A DNA stretch of 64,000 bases from assembly GCF_050948175.1 (NCBI RefSeq), contig NW_027490180.1, positions 806,001 through 870,000 of the forward strand, given 5' to 3'. Of the stretch, positions 50,096 to 62,772 are shown one piece after another. Source of the DNA: Xylocopa sonorina. Taxonomy: Eukaryota; Arthropoda; Insecta; Hymenoptera; Apidae. The notes beneath the pieces were generated by a model. The model did not search any database, had not been told where the DNA came from, and saw only the letters and a program-made list of their open reading frames with translations. Positions within the stretch are counted from its first letter, which is position 1; every line of letters begins with the position of its first letter. A program made the translations under genes and the position numbers.

Positions 50096-53000
50096 ATGGA
50101 AACGCTATTTCCTAGCAAGGAAGTGTCGCACTTACGTTTACTTATGGTGTAGACGAGGTATACATAACACTTCGCAATGACTATTATATACTATCATGAA
50201 ACATAGAAATGAGATGCGGTATCACGATTTAAGAAGCACTAGAACTCTATTGCTTCGATACGTAGGCATTTGGAAACGCATTGCCTAGCAAGGATGTGTG
50301 ACATTTACATTCTTTTGAAGTGTGGACGAGGTATACATAAAACTTCGCAATGAATAATACATCTTATCATGCAACATAGAAATGAGATGCGATATCGCGT
50401 TTTAAGAAGCATTAGAACAATACTGCTCCGGTACGTAAACAACTGCAAACGCTATTTCCTAGCAAGGAAGTGTGGCATTTACATTCTTTTGAAGTGAATA
50501 CGAGGTATACATGACACTTCGCAATGAATATTATATCATATCATGAAACATAGAAATGAGATACGATAGCGCAATTTAAGAAGCATTAGAACTCTATTGC
50601 TACGTTAGGTAGACATCTGCAAACGCTATATCCTAGCAAGGAAGTGTCGCATTTACATTCTTTTGAAGTTAATACGAAGTATACATGAAACTTCACAAAG
50701 AACATTATATCCTATCACGAAACATAGAAGAGTGATGCGATATCGCGTTTTAAGTAGCATTAGAACTCTATTGCTACGATACGTAGACATCTGCAAACGC
50801 TATTTCCTAGCAAGCAATAGTCGCATTTTCATTCTTTTGTAGTGAATACGAGGTGTATATGACACTTCGCAATGAATATTATATCTTATCACGAAACATA
50901 GAAATGAGATGCGATATCGCGTTTTGAGAAGCATTAGAACTCTATGACATCGATGCGGAGACATCAGCAAATGCTATTTCCTAGCATGGAAATGTCGCAC
51001 TTACATTCTTTTGAAGTGAATACGAGGTGTACATGACACTTCGCGATGAATATTATATCTTATCACGAAACATATAAATGAGATACTATATCGAGATTTA
51101 AGTAGCATTAGAACTCTATTGCTACGATACGTAGACATCTGAATACGCCATTTCCTAGCAAGGAAGTGACGCATTTACATTCTTTTGAAGTGAATACGAG
51201 GTATACATGACACTTCGCACTGAATATTACATCTTATCATGAAACATAGGAGTGACATGCGATATCGCGTATTAAGAAGCATTAGAACTCTATTGCCTCG
51301 ATGTGTAGACATCTGCAGACGCTATTTCCTAGCAAGGAAGTGTCGCATTTACATTCGTTTGGAGTGAATAGAAGGTATGCATGACACTTCGCAGTGAATA
51401 TTATATCTTATCACGAAACATAGAAATGAAATGCGACATCTCGTTTTAGGAAGCATTAGGACTCTATTGCCTCAATGCGGAGATATCTGCAAGGGCTATT
51501 TCCTAGCATGGAAATGTCGCATTTAGATTCTTTTGAAGTGAATTCGAGGTATACATGACACTTTGGAATGAATAGTATAACTTATCACGAAACATGGAAA
51601 TGAGATGCGATATCGCGATCTAAGAAGCATTAGAACTCTATTGCTACGATACGTAGACATCTGAAAACGCCATTTCCCAGCTAGGAAGTGTCGCATTTAC
51701 ATTCGTTTGGAGAGAATACGAGGTATACATGACACTTCGCAATGAATATTATATCTTATAATGAAACATAGAGGAGAGATGCGATATCGCGTTTTAGGAA
51801 GCATTAGAACTCTATGGCCTCGATGCGGAGACATCTGCAGACACTATTTCCTAGCATCGAAGTGTCGCATTTACATTCTTTTGAAGTGAATACGAGGTGT
51901 ACATGACACTTCGCAATGAATATTATATCTTATCACTAAACGTAGAAATGAGTTGCGATATCGCGAATTAAGTAGCATTAGAACTCTATTGCTACGATAC
52001 GTGGACATCTGAATACGCTATTTCCTAGCAAGGAAGTGTCGCATTTACATTCGTTTGGAGTGAATGCGAGGTATACATGACACTTCGCAATTAATATTAT
52101 ATCTTATCATGAAACATAGAAGAGAGATGCGATATCGCGTTTCAAGAAGCATTAGAACCCTATTGCCTCGACGCGTAGACATCTGCAGACGTAATTTCCT
52201 AGCATGGAATTGTAGCATTTTCATTCTTTTGTAGTGAATACGAGGTATACATGACACTTCGCAATGAATATTATATCTTATCATGTAACATAAAAGTGAG
52301 ATGCGATATCGCGTCTTAAGAAGCATTAGAACACTATTGCCTCGATGCGGAGATATCTGCAATCGCAATTTCCTAGTATGGAAGTGTCGCATTTACATTC
52401 TTTTGAAGTGAATTCGAGGTATACATGACACTTCGGAATGAATATTATAATTTATCACGAAACATAGAAATGAGATGCGATATCGCGATTTAAGTAGCAT
52501 TAGAACTCTATTGCTACGATACGTAGACATCTGAATACGCTATTTCCTAGCAAGGAATAGTCGTGTTTACATCCTTTTGAAGTGAATACGAGGTATACAT
52601 GACACTTCGCAATGAATATTATATCTTATCATGAAGCATAGAAATGAGATGCGATATCGCGTTTTGAGAAGCATTAGAACTCCATTGCTACGATACGTAG
52701 ACATCTGCAAACGCTATATCCTAGCAAGGAAGATTCGCATTTACATTCTTTTGAAGTGAATACGAGGTATACATGACACTTCACAATGAGCATTATATCT
52801 TATCATGTAACATATAAGTGAGATGCGATGTCGCGTCTTAAGAAGCATTAGAACCCTATTGCCTCGATGTGGAGATATCTGCGAACACTATTTCCTAGCA
52901 AGGAAGATTCGCATTCACATTCTTTTGAAGTGAATACGAGGTATACATGACACTTCGCAAAGAATATTATATCTTATCACGAAACATAGAAATGAGATGC

Positions 53001-56000
53001 TATATCGCGATCTAAGAAGCATTAGAACTCTATTGCTACGATACGTGGACATCTGCAAACGCTATTTCCTAGCAAGCAAAAGTCGCATTTACTTTCTTTT
53101 GAAGTGAATACGAGGTATACATGACACTTCGCAATGAATATTATATCTTATCATGAAACACAGAAGAGGGATGCGATATCGCGTTATAAGAAGCATTAGA
53201 AGTCTATGGCCTCGATGCGGAGACATCTGCAAACGCAGTTTCTTAGCAAGGACGTGTCGCATTTACATTCTTTTGAAGTGAATACGAGATATACATGACA
53301 CTTCGCAATGAATATTATATCTTATCACGAAACATAGAAATGAAATGCGGCATCTCGTTTTAAGAAGCATTAGAACTCTGTTGCTTCGATACGGTAACAT
53401 CTGCAATCGCAGATTCCTAGCAAGGAAGTGTCGCATTTACATTCTTTTGAAGGGAATACGAGGTATACATGACACTGCACAATGAATATTATATCTTATC
53501 ATGAAGCATAGAAATGAGATGCGATATCGCTATTTAAGAAGCATTAGAACTCTATTGCTACGATACGTAGACATCTGTAAACGCTATTTCCTAGCAAGGA
53601 AGTGTCGCATTTACATTCTTTTGACGTGAATACGAGGTATGCATGACACTTCGCAATGAATATTATATCTTATCATGAAACATAGAAAAAAGATGCGATA
53701 TTGCGTCCTGAGAAGCACTAGAACTCTATTGCTACGATACATAGACATCTGGAAACGCTATTTCCTAGCAGGGAAGTGTCGCAATTTACATTCTTTTGAA
53801 GTGAATACGAGGTATACCTAAGTCACCACAATGAATATTATATCTTATCATGAAACATAGAAATGAAATGCGATATCGCGTTTTGAGAAGCATTAGAACT
53901 CTATTGCTTCGGTACGTAGACATCTTCAAACGCTATTTCCTAGCATGGATGTGTCGCATTTACATTCTTTTGAAGTGAATACGCGGTATACGTGACAATT
54001 CGCAATGAATAATACATCTTATCATGAAACATAGAAATTAGATGCGATATCGCGACTTGAAATGCATTAGAACTCTATTGCTACGATACGTAGACATCAC
54101 CAAAAGCTATTTCCTAGGAAGGAAGAGTCGCATTTACATTCTTCTGAAGTGAATACGAGGTATACATAACACTGCACAATGAATATTATAACTTATCATG
54201 AAACATAGCTATGAGATGCGACATCGCGTTTTAGGATGCGTTAGAACTCTTTTGCTACGATACGTAGACATCTGTAAACGCTATTTCCTAGCAAGGAAGT
54301 GTCGCATTTACATTCTTTTGACGTGAATACGAGGTATGCATGACACTTCGCAATGAATATTATATCTTATCATGAAACATAGAAAAAAGATGCGATATTG
54401 CGTCCTGAGAAGCACTAGAACTCTATTGCTACGATACATAGACATCTGGAAACGCTATTTCCTAGCAGGGAAGTGTCGCAATTTACATTCTTTTGAAGTG
54501 AATACGAGGTGTACCTAAGTCACCACAATGAATATTATATCTTATCATGAAACATAGAAATGAAATGCGATATCGCGTTTTGAGAAGCATTAGAACTCTA
54601 TTGCTTCGGTACGTAGATATCTTCAAACGCTATTTCCTAGCATGGATGTGTCGCATTTACATTCTTTTGAAGTGAATACGCGGTATACGTGACAATTCGC
54701 AATGAATAATACATCTTATCATGAAACATAGAAATTAGATGCGATATCGCGACTTGAAATGCATTAGAACTCTATTGCTACGATACGTAGACATCACCAA
54801 AAGCTATTTCCTAGCAAGGAAGAGTCGCATTTACATTCTTCTGAAGTGAATACGAGGTATACATAACACTGCACAATGAATATTATAACTTATCATGAAA
54901 CATAGCTATGAGATGCGACATCGCGTTTTAGGATGCGTTAGAACTCTTTTGCTACGATACGAAAACATCTGCAAACGCTATTTCCTAGCAAGGAAGTGTT
55001 GCATTTATATACTTTTGAAGTGAATACGAGGTATACATGACTCCTTGCAATGAATGTTATATCTCATCATGTAACATGGGGATGAAATGCGATATCGCGT
55101 CTTGAGAAGCACTAGAACTCTATTGCTACGATACGCTGACTTCTGGAAACGCTAGTACCCTAGCAAGGAAGTGTCGCATTTACATTCTTTTGACGTGAAT
55201 ACGAGGTATACCTAAGTCTCCACAATGAATATTATATCTTATCATGAAATATAGAAATGATATGCGTTATCGCGATTTAAAAAGCATTAGATCTCCATTG
55301 CTTCGATACGGAGACATCTGCAAACGCTATTTCCTAGCTAGAAAGTGTCGTATTCACATTCTAATGAAGGGGATACGAGGTATACATGACACCTCGCAAA
55401 TAAATTTTATATCTTATCATGAAACATAGAAATGAATTGCGATATCGCGTTTTAAGAAGCGTTAGAACTCTGTTGCTTCGATACTGTAACATCTGCAAAC
55501 GCAATTTCCTAGCAAGGAAGTGTCGCAATTACATTCCTTTGAAGTGAATACGAGGCATACATAACACTACACAATGAATATTATATCTTACCGTGAAACA
55601 TAGAAATTTGATGCGATATCTTGTATTAAGAAGATTTAGAACTCTATTGCTTCAATACGTAGATATTTGCAAACGCTATTTCCTAGCAACGAACTATCGC
55701 ATTTACATTCTTTTGAAGTGAATACGAGATATACATGATATTTCCCAATGAATATTATATCTTATCATGAATCATAGAAATGAGATGCGGTATCCCGTTT
55801 TAAGAAGCACTAGAACTCTAATGCTACGATACGTAGACATCTGGAAACGCTATTCCCTAGCAAGGAAGTGTCGTATTTACATTCTTTTGAAGTGAATACG
55901 AGGTACACCTACCTCTCCACAATGAATATTATATCTTATCGTGAAACATAGAAATGAGATGTGATATCGCGATTTAAAATGCATTAGAACTTTATTGCTG

Positions 56001-56282
56001 CGATACGTAGACATCTGCAAACGCTATTTCCTAGCAAAGAAGTGTCGCATTTACATTCTGTTGGAGTGAATACGAGGTATACATCACACTTCACAATCAA
56101 TATTATATCTTATCATGAAACATAGGAATGAGATGCGATATCGCGTTTTAAGATGCGTTAGAACTCTTTTGCTACGATACGTAGACATCTGCAAACGCCA
56201 TTACCCTAGCAAGGAAGTGTCGCATTTACATTCTCTTGAAGTGAATACGAGGTATACCTAAGTCTCCACAATGAATATTATA
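50096..56282 (+). repeat. 174-bp satellite array, forward block 2, left part
   Basis: Monomers are in forward orientation and more divergent than at 1-31 kb. The first ones carry the edge-type variants GGTGTAGACGAGG (about 50148) and GTGTGGACGAGG (about 50319). Later monomers show CTCGATGCGGAGACATC in place of CTACGATACGTAGACATC, a class concentrated at 50.9-53.4 kb. The array is interrupted at 56282 by the mariner. Confidence 0.96.
53561..54954 (+). repeat. 697-bp 4-mer HOR, two copies
   Basis: The rare variants ACATCTGTAAACGC (53571 and 54268) and AGATGCGATATTGCG after GAAAAA (53691 and 54388) are each 697 bp apart: four monomers plus one base, from the shared insertion GTCGCAATTTAC. Shared private features also include CTAAGTCACCACAATG and CGACTTGAAATGC. 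Two copies only. Confidence 0.92.
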
Positions 56283-56312
56283 TTGAGTTGGCAACAAAGT
56301 AATTGCGGATTT
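56283..56312 (+). repeat. mariner left terminal inverted repeat
   Basis: The 30 bp begin TTGAGTTGGCAAC and end GTAATTGCGGATTT. They match the reverse complement of 57486-57515 at 27 of 30 positions (mismatches at repeat positions 4, 9 and 14). Confidence 0.95.
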
Positions 56313-56460
56313 CACTCGTAGATGGCTTCAGTTGAATTTTTGGGTTTGCGTTACAAATGTAAAACACATTTTGTTGTTTGATAGTTGCCAATTCAACTGT
56401 CAATCAGTAAAAAAAGTTTTTTTATCGGTAGCGCAGTTTTCGTTTGGCCTTCGTTGAAAA

Positions 56461-57443
56461 ATGGAGAATCAAAAGAATCATTTTCATCATATTTTGCTTT
56501 TTTATTTTCGCAAAGGGAAAAACGCATCGCAAGCTCATAAAAAGTTTTGTGCTGTTTATGGTGACGAAGCCTTAAAAGAACGGCAGTGTCAAAATTGCTT
56601 TGCCAAATTTCGTTCTGGTGATATTTCACTCATAGATGAAAAACGATCTGGTCGGCCAGTTGAAGTTGATGACGCCCTAATCAAAGCAATAATCAATTCG
56701 GATCGTCACAGTACAACACGTGAGATTGCAGAGAAGCTTCATGTATCACATACATGCATCGAAAATCACTTAGAACAACTTGGCGATGTTCAAAAACTTG
56801 ATACATGGGTTCTTCACGAACTGAAAGAAACGCATTTAACGCAATGCTTTAACGGCTACGATTTGCTAAAGAAACGTAATGAAAATGATCCATTTCTAAA
56901 ACGACTGATAACTGGCGATGAAAAGTGGGTTGAACCAACTCAAACAACATCAAATGCTGATATTCACCAAAAGAAGGTTTTGTCATCCGTTTGGTGGGAT
57001 TTCAGAGGAATTGTCTACAATACTTTGTACTTTTACCGCCCAACCTAACAATCAATTCTGATGTCTACATTGAACAACAAATGAAATTAAACAATGCAAT
57101 TCAAGAAAAGCCGCCAGAATTGACAAATCGAAAAAGTGTTGTATTCCATCAGGACAGTGCAAACATTTTGGTCACTCGGCAAAAATTATTGGAGCTTGGT
57201 TGGGATGTTTTGCCACATCCACCATATAGTCCTGATCTTGCACCAACTGATTCCATTTTGTTTCGATTTTCACAAAACTCCTTGAATGATAAAAAATTCA
57301 ATAAAAATGATGATGTTGTCAAATCGTACCTGATTCAGTTTTTTGCTAATAAAAACCAGAAGTTTTATGAACGCGGGATTATGATGCTGCCTGAAAGATG
57401 GCAAAAGATCACTGATCAAAATGGGCAATACATTACAGAATAA
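56461..57443 (+). pseudogene. mariner transposase pseudogene
   Basis: The start at 56461 (AAAAATGGAG) gives the usual mariner N-terminus with the DNA-binding helix-turn-helix region (about residues 10-105, GRPVEVDD at 64-71). WVLHEL follows at 116-121, where the family signature is WVPHEL. The first catalytic Asp is in TGDEKW (D153). The residues normally following GDEKWV are missing (about 16-18 codons, near 56932). The frame shifts between about 57014 and 57032; the original frame stops at 57046-57048, and the homology continues in the frame of 56991-57443. That part holds the second Asp (HQDSAN) and third Asp (SPDLAPTD). Three residues are lost after the second Asp, giving D(31)D instead of D(34)D. 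The C-terminus (KFYERGI, LPERWQK, DQNGQY) is intact. AATAAA at 57439-57444 overlaps the stop codon. Confidence 0.95.
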
Positions 57444-57485
57444 AGCTATTTAGTTCTATGAAAAACTGTCTTTGATTTAAAAAAA

Positions 57486-57515
57486 AAATCCGCAATTACT
57501 TAGTTGACAACCCAA
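57486..57515 (-). repeat. mariner right terminal inverted repeat
   Basis: The 30 bp begin AAATCCGCAATTAC and end GTTGACAACCCAA on the plus strand. This is the mate of the left TIR, preceded by a run of A. Confidence 0.95.
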
Positions 57516-60500
57516 TATCTTATCACGAAACATAGAAATCAGATACGATACCGCGTTTTAAGAAGCACTAGAACTCTATTTCTTCGATACGTCGACATCT
57601 GCAAACGCTATTTCCTAGCAAGGAAGTGTCGCATTTACATTCATTTGAAGTGAATACGAGGTATACAAGACACTTGGAATGAATATTATATCTTACCATG
57701 AAACACAGAAGTGAGATGCGATATCGCGTTTTACGAATCATTAGAACTCTATTGCTACGATACGTACACATGTGCAGACGCTATTTCCTAGCAAGGAAGT
57801 GTCGCATTTATAATCTTTTAAAGCGAATACGAGGAGTACATAACACATCGCAATGAATATTATATATTATGATATGACATAAAAATGAGATGCGATATCT
57901 TGTTATAAGAAGCTTTAGAACCCTATTGCTGCGATACGTAGACATCTGGAGTCGCTATTTCCTAGCATGGAAGTGTCGCATTTACATTCTTTTGAAGTGA
58001 ATGCGAGGTATACATGACACTCCACAATGAATATTATATCTTATCATGAAGCATAGGTATGAGGTGCTATATCGCGTTTTGAGAAGCATTAGAACTCTAT
58101 TGCTAATATACGCAGACATCTGCAAACTCTATTTCCTAGCAAGGAAATGTCGCATATACATTCCATTGAAGTGAATACGAGGTAAACATGACACCTCTCA
58201 ATGGATACTATATCTTATCATGAAACATAGAAATGAGATGCGACATCTCGTTTTAAGAAGTACTAGAACTCTATTCTTACGATACGTGGTCATCTGGAAA
58301 CGCTATTTCCTAGCATGGAAGTGTCGCATTTACATTCTTTTGAAGTGAATACGAGATATACATGACACTTCGCAATGAATATTATACCTTATCATGAAAC
58401 ATAGGAATGAGGTGCTATATCGCGTTTTGAGAAGCATTAGAACTCTATTGCTACGATACGTAGACATCTGCGAACGCTATTTCCTAGCATAGAAGTGTCG
58501 CATTTACATTCCATTGAAGTGAATGCGAGGTACACGTAACACTCCACAATGAATATTATACCTTATCACGAAAAATAGAAATGAAATGCGACATCTCGTT
58601 TTAAGTAGCATTAGAACTCTATTGCTACGATACGTAGACATCTGCAAAGGCTATTTCCTAGCATGGAAGGGTCGTATTTACATTCTTTTGAAGTGAATAC
58701 GAGGTATATATAACACTCCATAGTAAATATTGTATCTTATCATGAAACATAGCAGTGAGATGCGATATTGCGTTTTAGGAAGCATTAAAACTCTATTGCT
58801 ACGATACGTAGACATCTGCAAAGGCTATTTCCTAGCATGGAAGGGTCGTATTTACATTCTTTTGAAGAGAATACGAGGTATATATAACTCTCCATAATGA
58901 TTATTATATCTTATCATGAAACATAGCAGTGAGATTCGATATTGCGTTTTAAGAAGCATTAGAACTCTATTGCTACGATACGTAGACACCTGCGAACGCT
59001 ATTTCCTAGCATGGAAGTGTCGCATTTACATTCCATTGAAGTGAATACGAAGTATGCATGACTCTTGGCAATGAATATTATATCTTATCATGAAACATGG
59101 AAGTGAGATGCGATATCGCGTTTTACGAAGCATTAGAACTCTATTGCTACGATACGTAGACATCTGCAAACAAAATTTCCTAGCAAGATAGTGTCGCATT
59201 TACATTCTTTTGAAGTGAATACGAGGTATACATAACACTCCACAATGAATATTATGTCTTATCACGTAACATAGAAATGACATGCGACATCTCGTTTTAA
59301 GTAGCATTAGAACACTATTGCTACGATACGTAGACATCTGCAAACGCTATTTCCCAGAAGGGAAGTGTCGCATTTACATTCTTTTGAAGTGTATACGAGG
59401 TATACCTAAGTCTCCACCATCAATATTATCTCTTACCATGAAACATAGAAATGAGATGCGATATCGCGGTTTAAGAAGGATTAGAACTCTATTGCTTCGA
59501 TACGCAGACATCTGGAAACGCTATTTCCTAGCAAAGAAGTGTCGCATTTACATTCATTTGAAGTGTAGACGAGGAATACGTAACACTTCGCAATGAATAT
59601 TATATCTTATCATGAGACATAGAAATGATATGCGATATTGCGTTTTAAGAAGCACTAGAACTCTATTGCTTCGAAACATAGACTTCTGGAAACGCTATTT
59701 CCTAGCATGGAAGTGTCGCATTTACATTCATTTGGAGTGAATACGAAGTAGACATAACACTCCACAATGAATATTATATCTTATCACGGAACATCGAAAT
59801 GACATGCGATATCGCGTTTTAAGAAGCATAGGAACTCTATTGCTACGATACGTAGACATCTGGAAACGATATTTCCCAGCAATGAAGAGTCGCATTTACA
59901 TTCTTTTGAAGTGAAAACGAGGTATACATGAAACTCCACAATGAATATTATACCTTATCACTAACCACAGAAATGAGATGCGGTATCACGATATAAGGAG
60001 CATTGGAACTCTATTGCTACGATACGTAGACATCTGGAAAAGCTATTTCCTAGCAAGGAAGTGTCGAATTTACATTCACTTGAAGTGTAGTCGAGGAATA
60101 CATAACATTTCGCAATGAATAATATATCTTATCATGAGACATAGAAATGCGATGGGAAATCGCGTTTTAGTAAGCATTAGAAACCTATTGCTTTAATATG
60201 TAGACATCTGCAAACGCTACTTCCAAGAAAGGAAGCGTCGCATTTACATTCTTTTGAAGTGAATACGAGGTATACATGACACTTCGCGATGTATATTATA
60301 TCTTATCATGAAACATAGAAATGTGATGATATATCGCGTTTTAAGGAGCGGTAGAACTTTATTGCTACGATATGTAAACATCTCTAAACGCTATTTCCTA
60401 GCATGGACGTGTCGCTTTTACATTCTCTTGAAGTGAATACGAGGTATACATGACACTTCGCAATGAATTTTATATCTTATCATGAAACATAGAAATGAGA

Positions 60501-62025
60501 TGCGACATGCGTCTTGAGAAGCACTAGAACTCTATTTCTACGATACGTAGACATCTGGAAACGCTATTTCCAAGCAAGGAAGTGTCGCATTTACATTCTT
60601 TTTAAGTGAATACGCGGTATACGTGACACTTCGCAATGAATAATACATCTTATCACGAAACATATAAATGAGATGCGATAACGCGATTTAAAAAGCATTA
60701 GAAAACTTTTGCTACGATACGCAGACATCTGCAAACGCTATTTAATAGAAAGGAAGTGTCGCATTTATATTCCATTGAAGTGAATACGAGGTAAACATAA
60801 CACTCCACAATGAATATTATACTTTATCATGAAAAATAAAAATAAGTAGCGATATCGCTTTTTAAGAAGCATTATAACTCTATTGCTATTATACGTAGAC
60901 ATCTGCAAGCGCTATTTCCTAGCAAGGATGTGTCGCACTTACATTCATTTGAAGTAAATACGGGATTTATATAACATTCAACGATGAATATTATATCTTA
61001 TTACGAAACATAGAAATGAAATACGACATCTCGTTTTAAGAAGCATTAGAACTCTATTGCTACGATACGTAGACATCTGCAAACTCTGTTTCCTAGCATG
61101 GAAGTGTCGCATTTACATTCTTTTCAAGTGAATACGAGGTATACATGACACTTCGCAATGAATATTATATCTTAACGTAAAACATAGAAATGAGAAGCGA
61201 AATCGCGATTTAAGAAGCATTAGAATTCTATTGCTTCGATACGGAGACATCTGCAAACGCTACTTGTTAGCAAGGAAGTTTCTCATTTACAATCGTTTGG
61301 AGTGAATACGTGCTATACTTAACACTACACACAGATATATTATTCATTGTAATATATCTTATCATGAAACATGGGAATGAGGTGCTATATCGCGTTTTGA
61401 GAAGCATTAGAACTCTATTGCTAATATACGTAGACACCTGCAACCTCTATTTCCTAGCAAGGAAATGTCGTACTTACATTCTTTTGAACTGAATACGAGG
61501 TATACATGACACTTCGCAATGAATATTATATCTTATTATAAAACATATAAATGAGATTTGATATCGCGATTAAAGAAGCATTAGAACTCTATTTCATCGA
61601 TACGTAGACATCTGCAAACGCCATTTCCTAGCAAGGAAGTGTCCCATTTACATTCTTTTGAGCGGAATACGAGGTATACATGACACTTCGCAATGAATAT
61701 TACAACTTATCATTAAACATAGAAATTGGATGCGATATCGCGTTTTAAGAAACATTAGAAATCCATTGCTACAATACGTAGAAATCTGCAAACGCTATTT
61801 CCTAGGAAGGAAGTGGCGCATTTACACTCTTTTGAAGTGAATACGAGGTATACATGACACTTCGGAATGAATATTATACCTAATCACGAAACATAGAAAT
61901 GAAATGCGACATCTCGTTTTAAGAAGCATTAGAGCTCTATTTCTTCGATACGTAGATATCTGCTAACCTTATTTCCTAGGAAGGTAGTGTCGCATTTACA
62001 TTCTTTTGAGGTGAATACGAGGTAT
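57516..62025 (+). repeat. 174-bp satellite array, forward block 2, right part
   Basis: The block continues the array interrupted by the mariner. Monomers are diverse, with no long HOR seen. The GCTATATCGCG / CTAATATAC class reappears at about 58070 and 61383. Edge-type variants GAAGTGTAGACGAGG (about 59560) and GAAGTGTAGTCGAGG (about 60080) occur. It ends inside a monomer after GAATACGAGGTAT at 62025. Confidence 0.96.
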
Positions 62026-62772
62026 CACGTCCGGTGAAACTATTTTCCGTTGCTCCGGAGGCTTTACGACACGAGCCTATTTTTCGGAAATAGAAATACG
62101 ATGCCTGAACCTCACATTGAGGTGGCTAACGATCTAGAACTAGAGGTTTCGACCCCTCGGTAGGAGATCTCGAGTCAGAGTGTGTGCTCTGAAGACGCGT
62201 CTCTGACCTCCTCGGTTCGCGGGACGCTACGGTCGCGAACGCTCGTGGTAGGGAGATCGCGGTCCCGCGAGTGGGCGACTCGCGTCTCGAGGCGGAGAGC
62301 GCCTAGTCCAGCGAGTGGGGACCCGCGGCTCGTGGTGGGGCTAGCGGCGCATGCCGCATGCCGGACGCATCTTACTTAGTGTAACTTAGATCTAGGAATT
62401 CTTATATATGCGTCATGATATGGTATGTATGTCCTAGCTTAGAAGTAATATATAGGATCTAGCAGATCCTGTTCCCCGAATTGGAAAAGACCCCATTCAG
62501 GTGATGGGCTGCGGCTACGTCTTCCTGCTGGACGGAATCCTCGGTGCGAGGGAGATAGGGCTGCCCGTCCTTGGTGCGGGCGAGACAGGTATACTCGGTG
62601 GTGCGAGTGAGGCAGCGGAACTCGGTGTGAGTGAGCGCGTGCAGGTATCCGCGTGCGAACACTTACAGTTGCTGGTTCTGCAGGCGAGTTTGGCTGGTTG
62701 CATGCGTCCAGGGGTTGATGCTGGGGGGTGCGAGAAGGTTGAAGGGTGGCAGGCGGTACGCATGACGTCACA
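62026..62772. repeat. GC-rich junction element, copy 2
   Basis: This is the longer copy (747 bp) of 31936-32612. It has an extra left end of about 60 bp containing an imperfect inverted repeat (CTATTTTCCG near 62040, CGGAAATAG at 62085-62093). The hairpin near 62263-62283 keeps complementary arms (CGCGAGT / ACTCGCG) although its loop differs from copy 1. It lacks the 51-bp block of copy 1 and has an extra CG-rich block near 62287-62330. On the right it extends about 44 bp further, ending with CATGACGTCACAA next to reverse satellite. Several frames stay open in both copies, but all frames are stop-poor in this GC-rich DNA. Function and class unknown. Confidence 0.85.

Larger units (their letters stand above)
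56283..57515 (+). mobile_element. mariner-family DNA transposon (1233 bp, defective)
   Basis: Complete element with 30-bp terminal inverted repeats and a TA target-site duplication (56281-56282 and 57516-57517). Removing it restores a normal satellite monomer (ATTATATCTTATC). The length and the TIR, which contains GTAATTGCGGATTT, fit mariner. The transposase frame has a frameshift and two deletions, so the copy cannot move on its own, although its ends may still be recognised by a transposase supplied elsewhere. It is inserted at the AT-rich ATTATATC site of the monomer, which offers TA dinucleotides every 174 bp. Confidence 0.97.
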
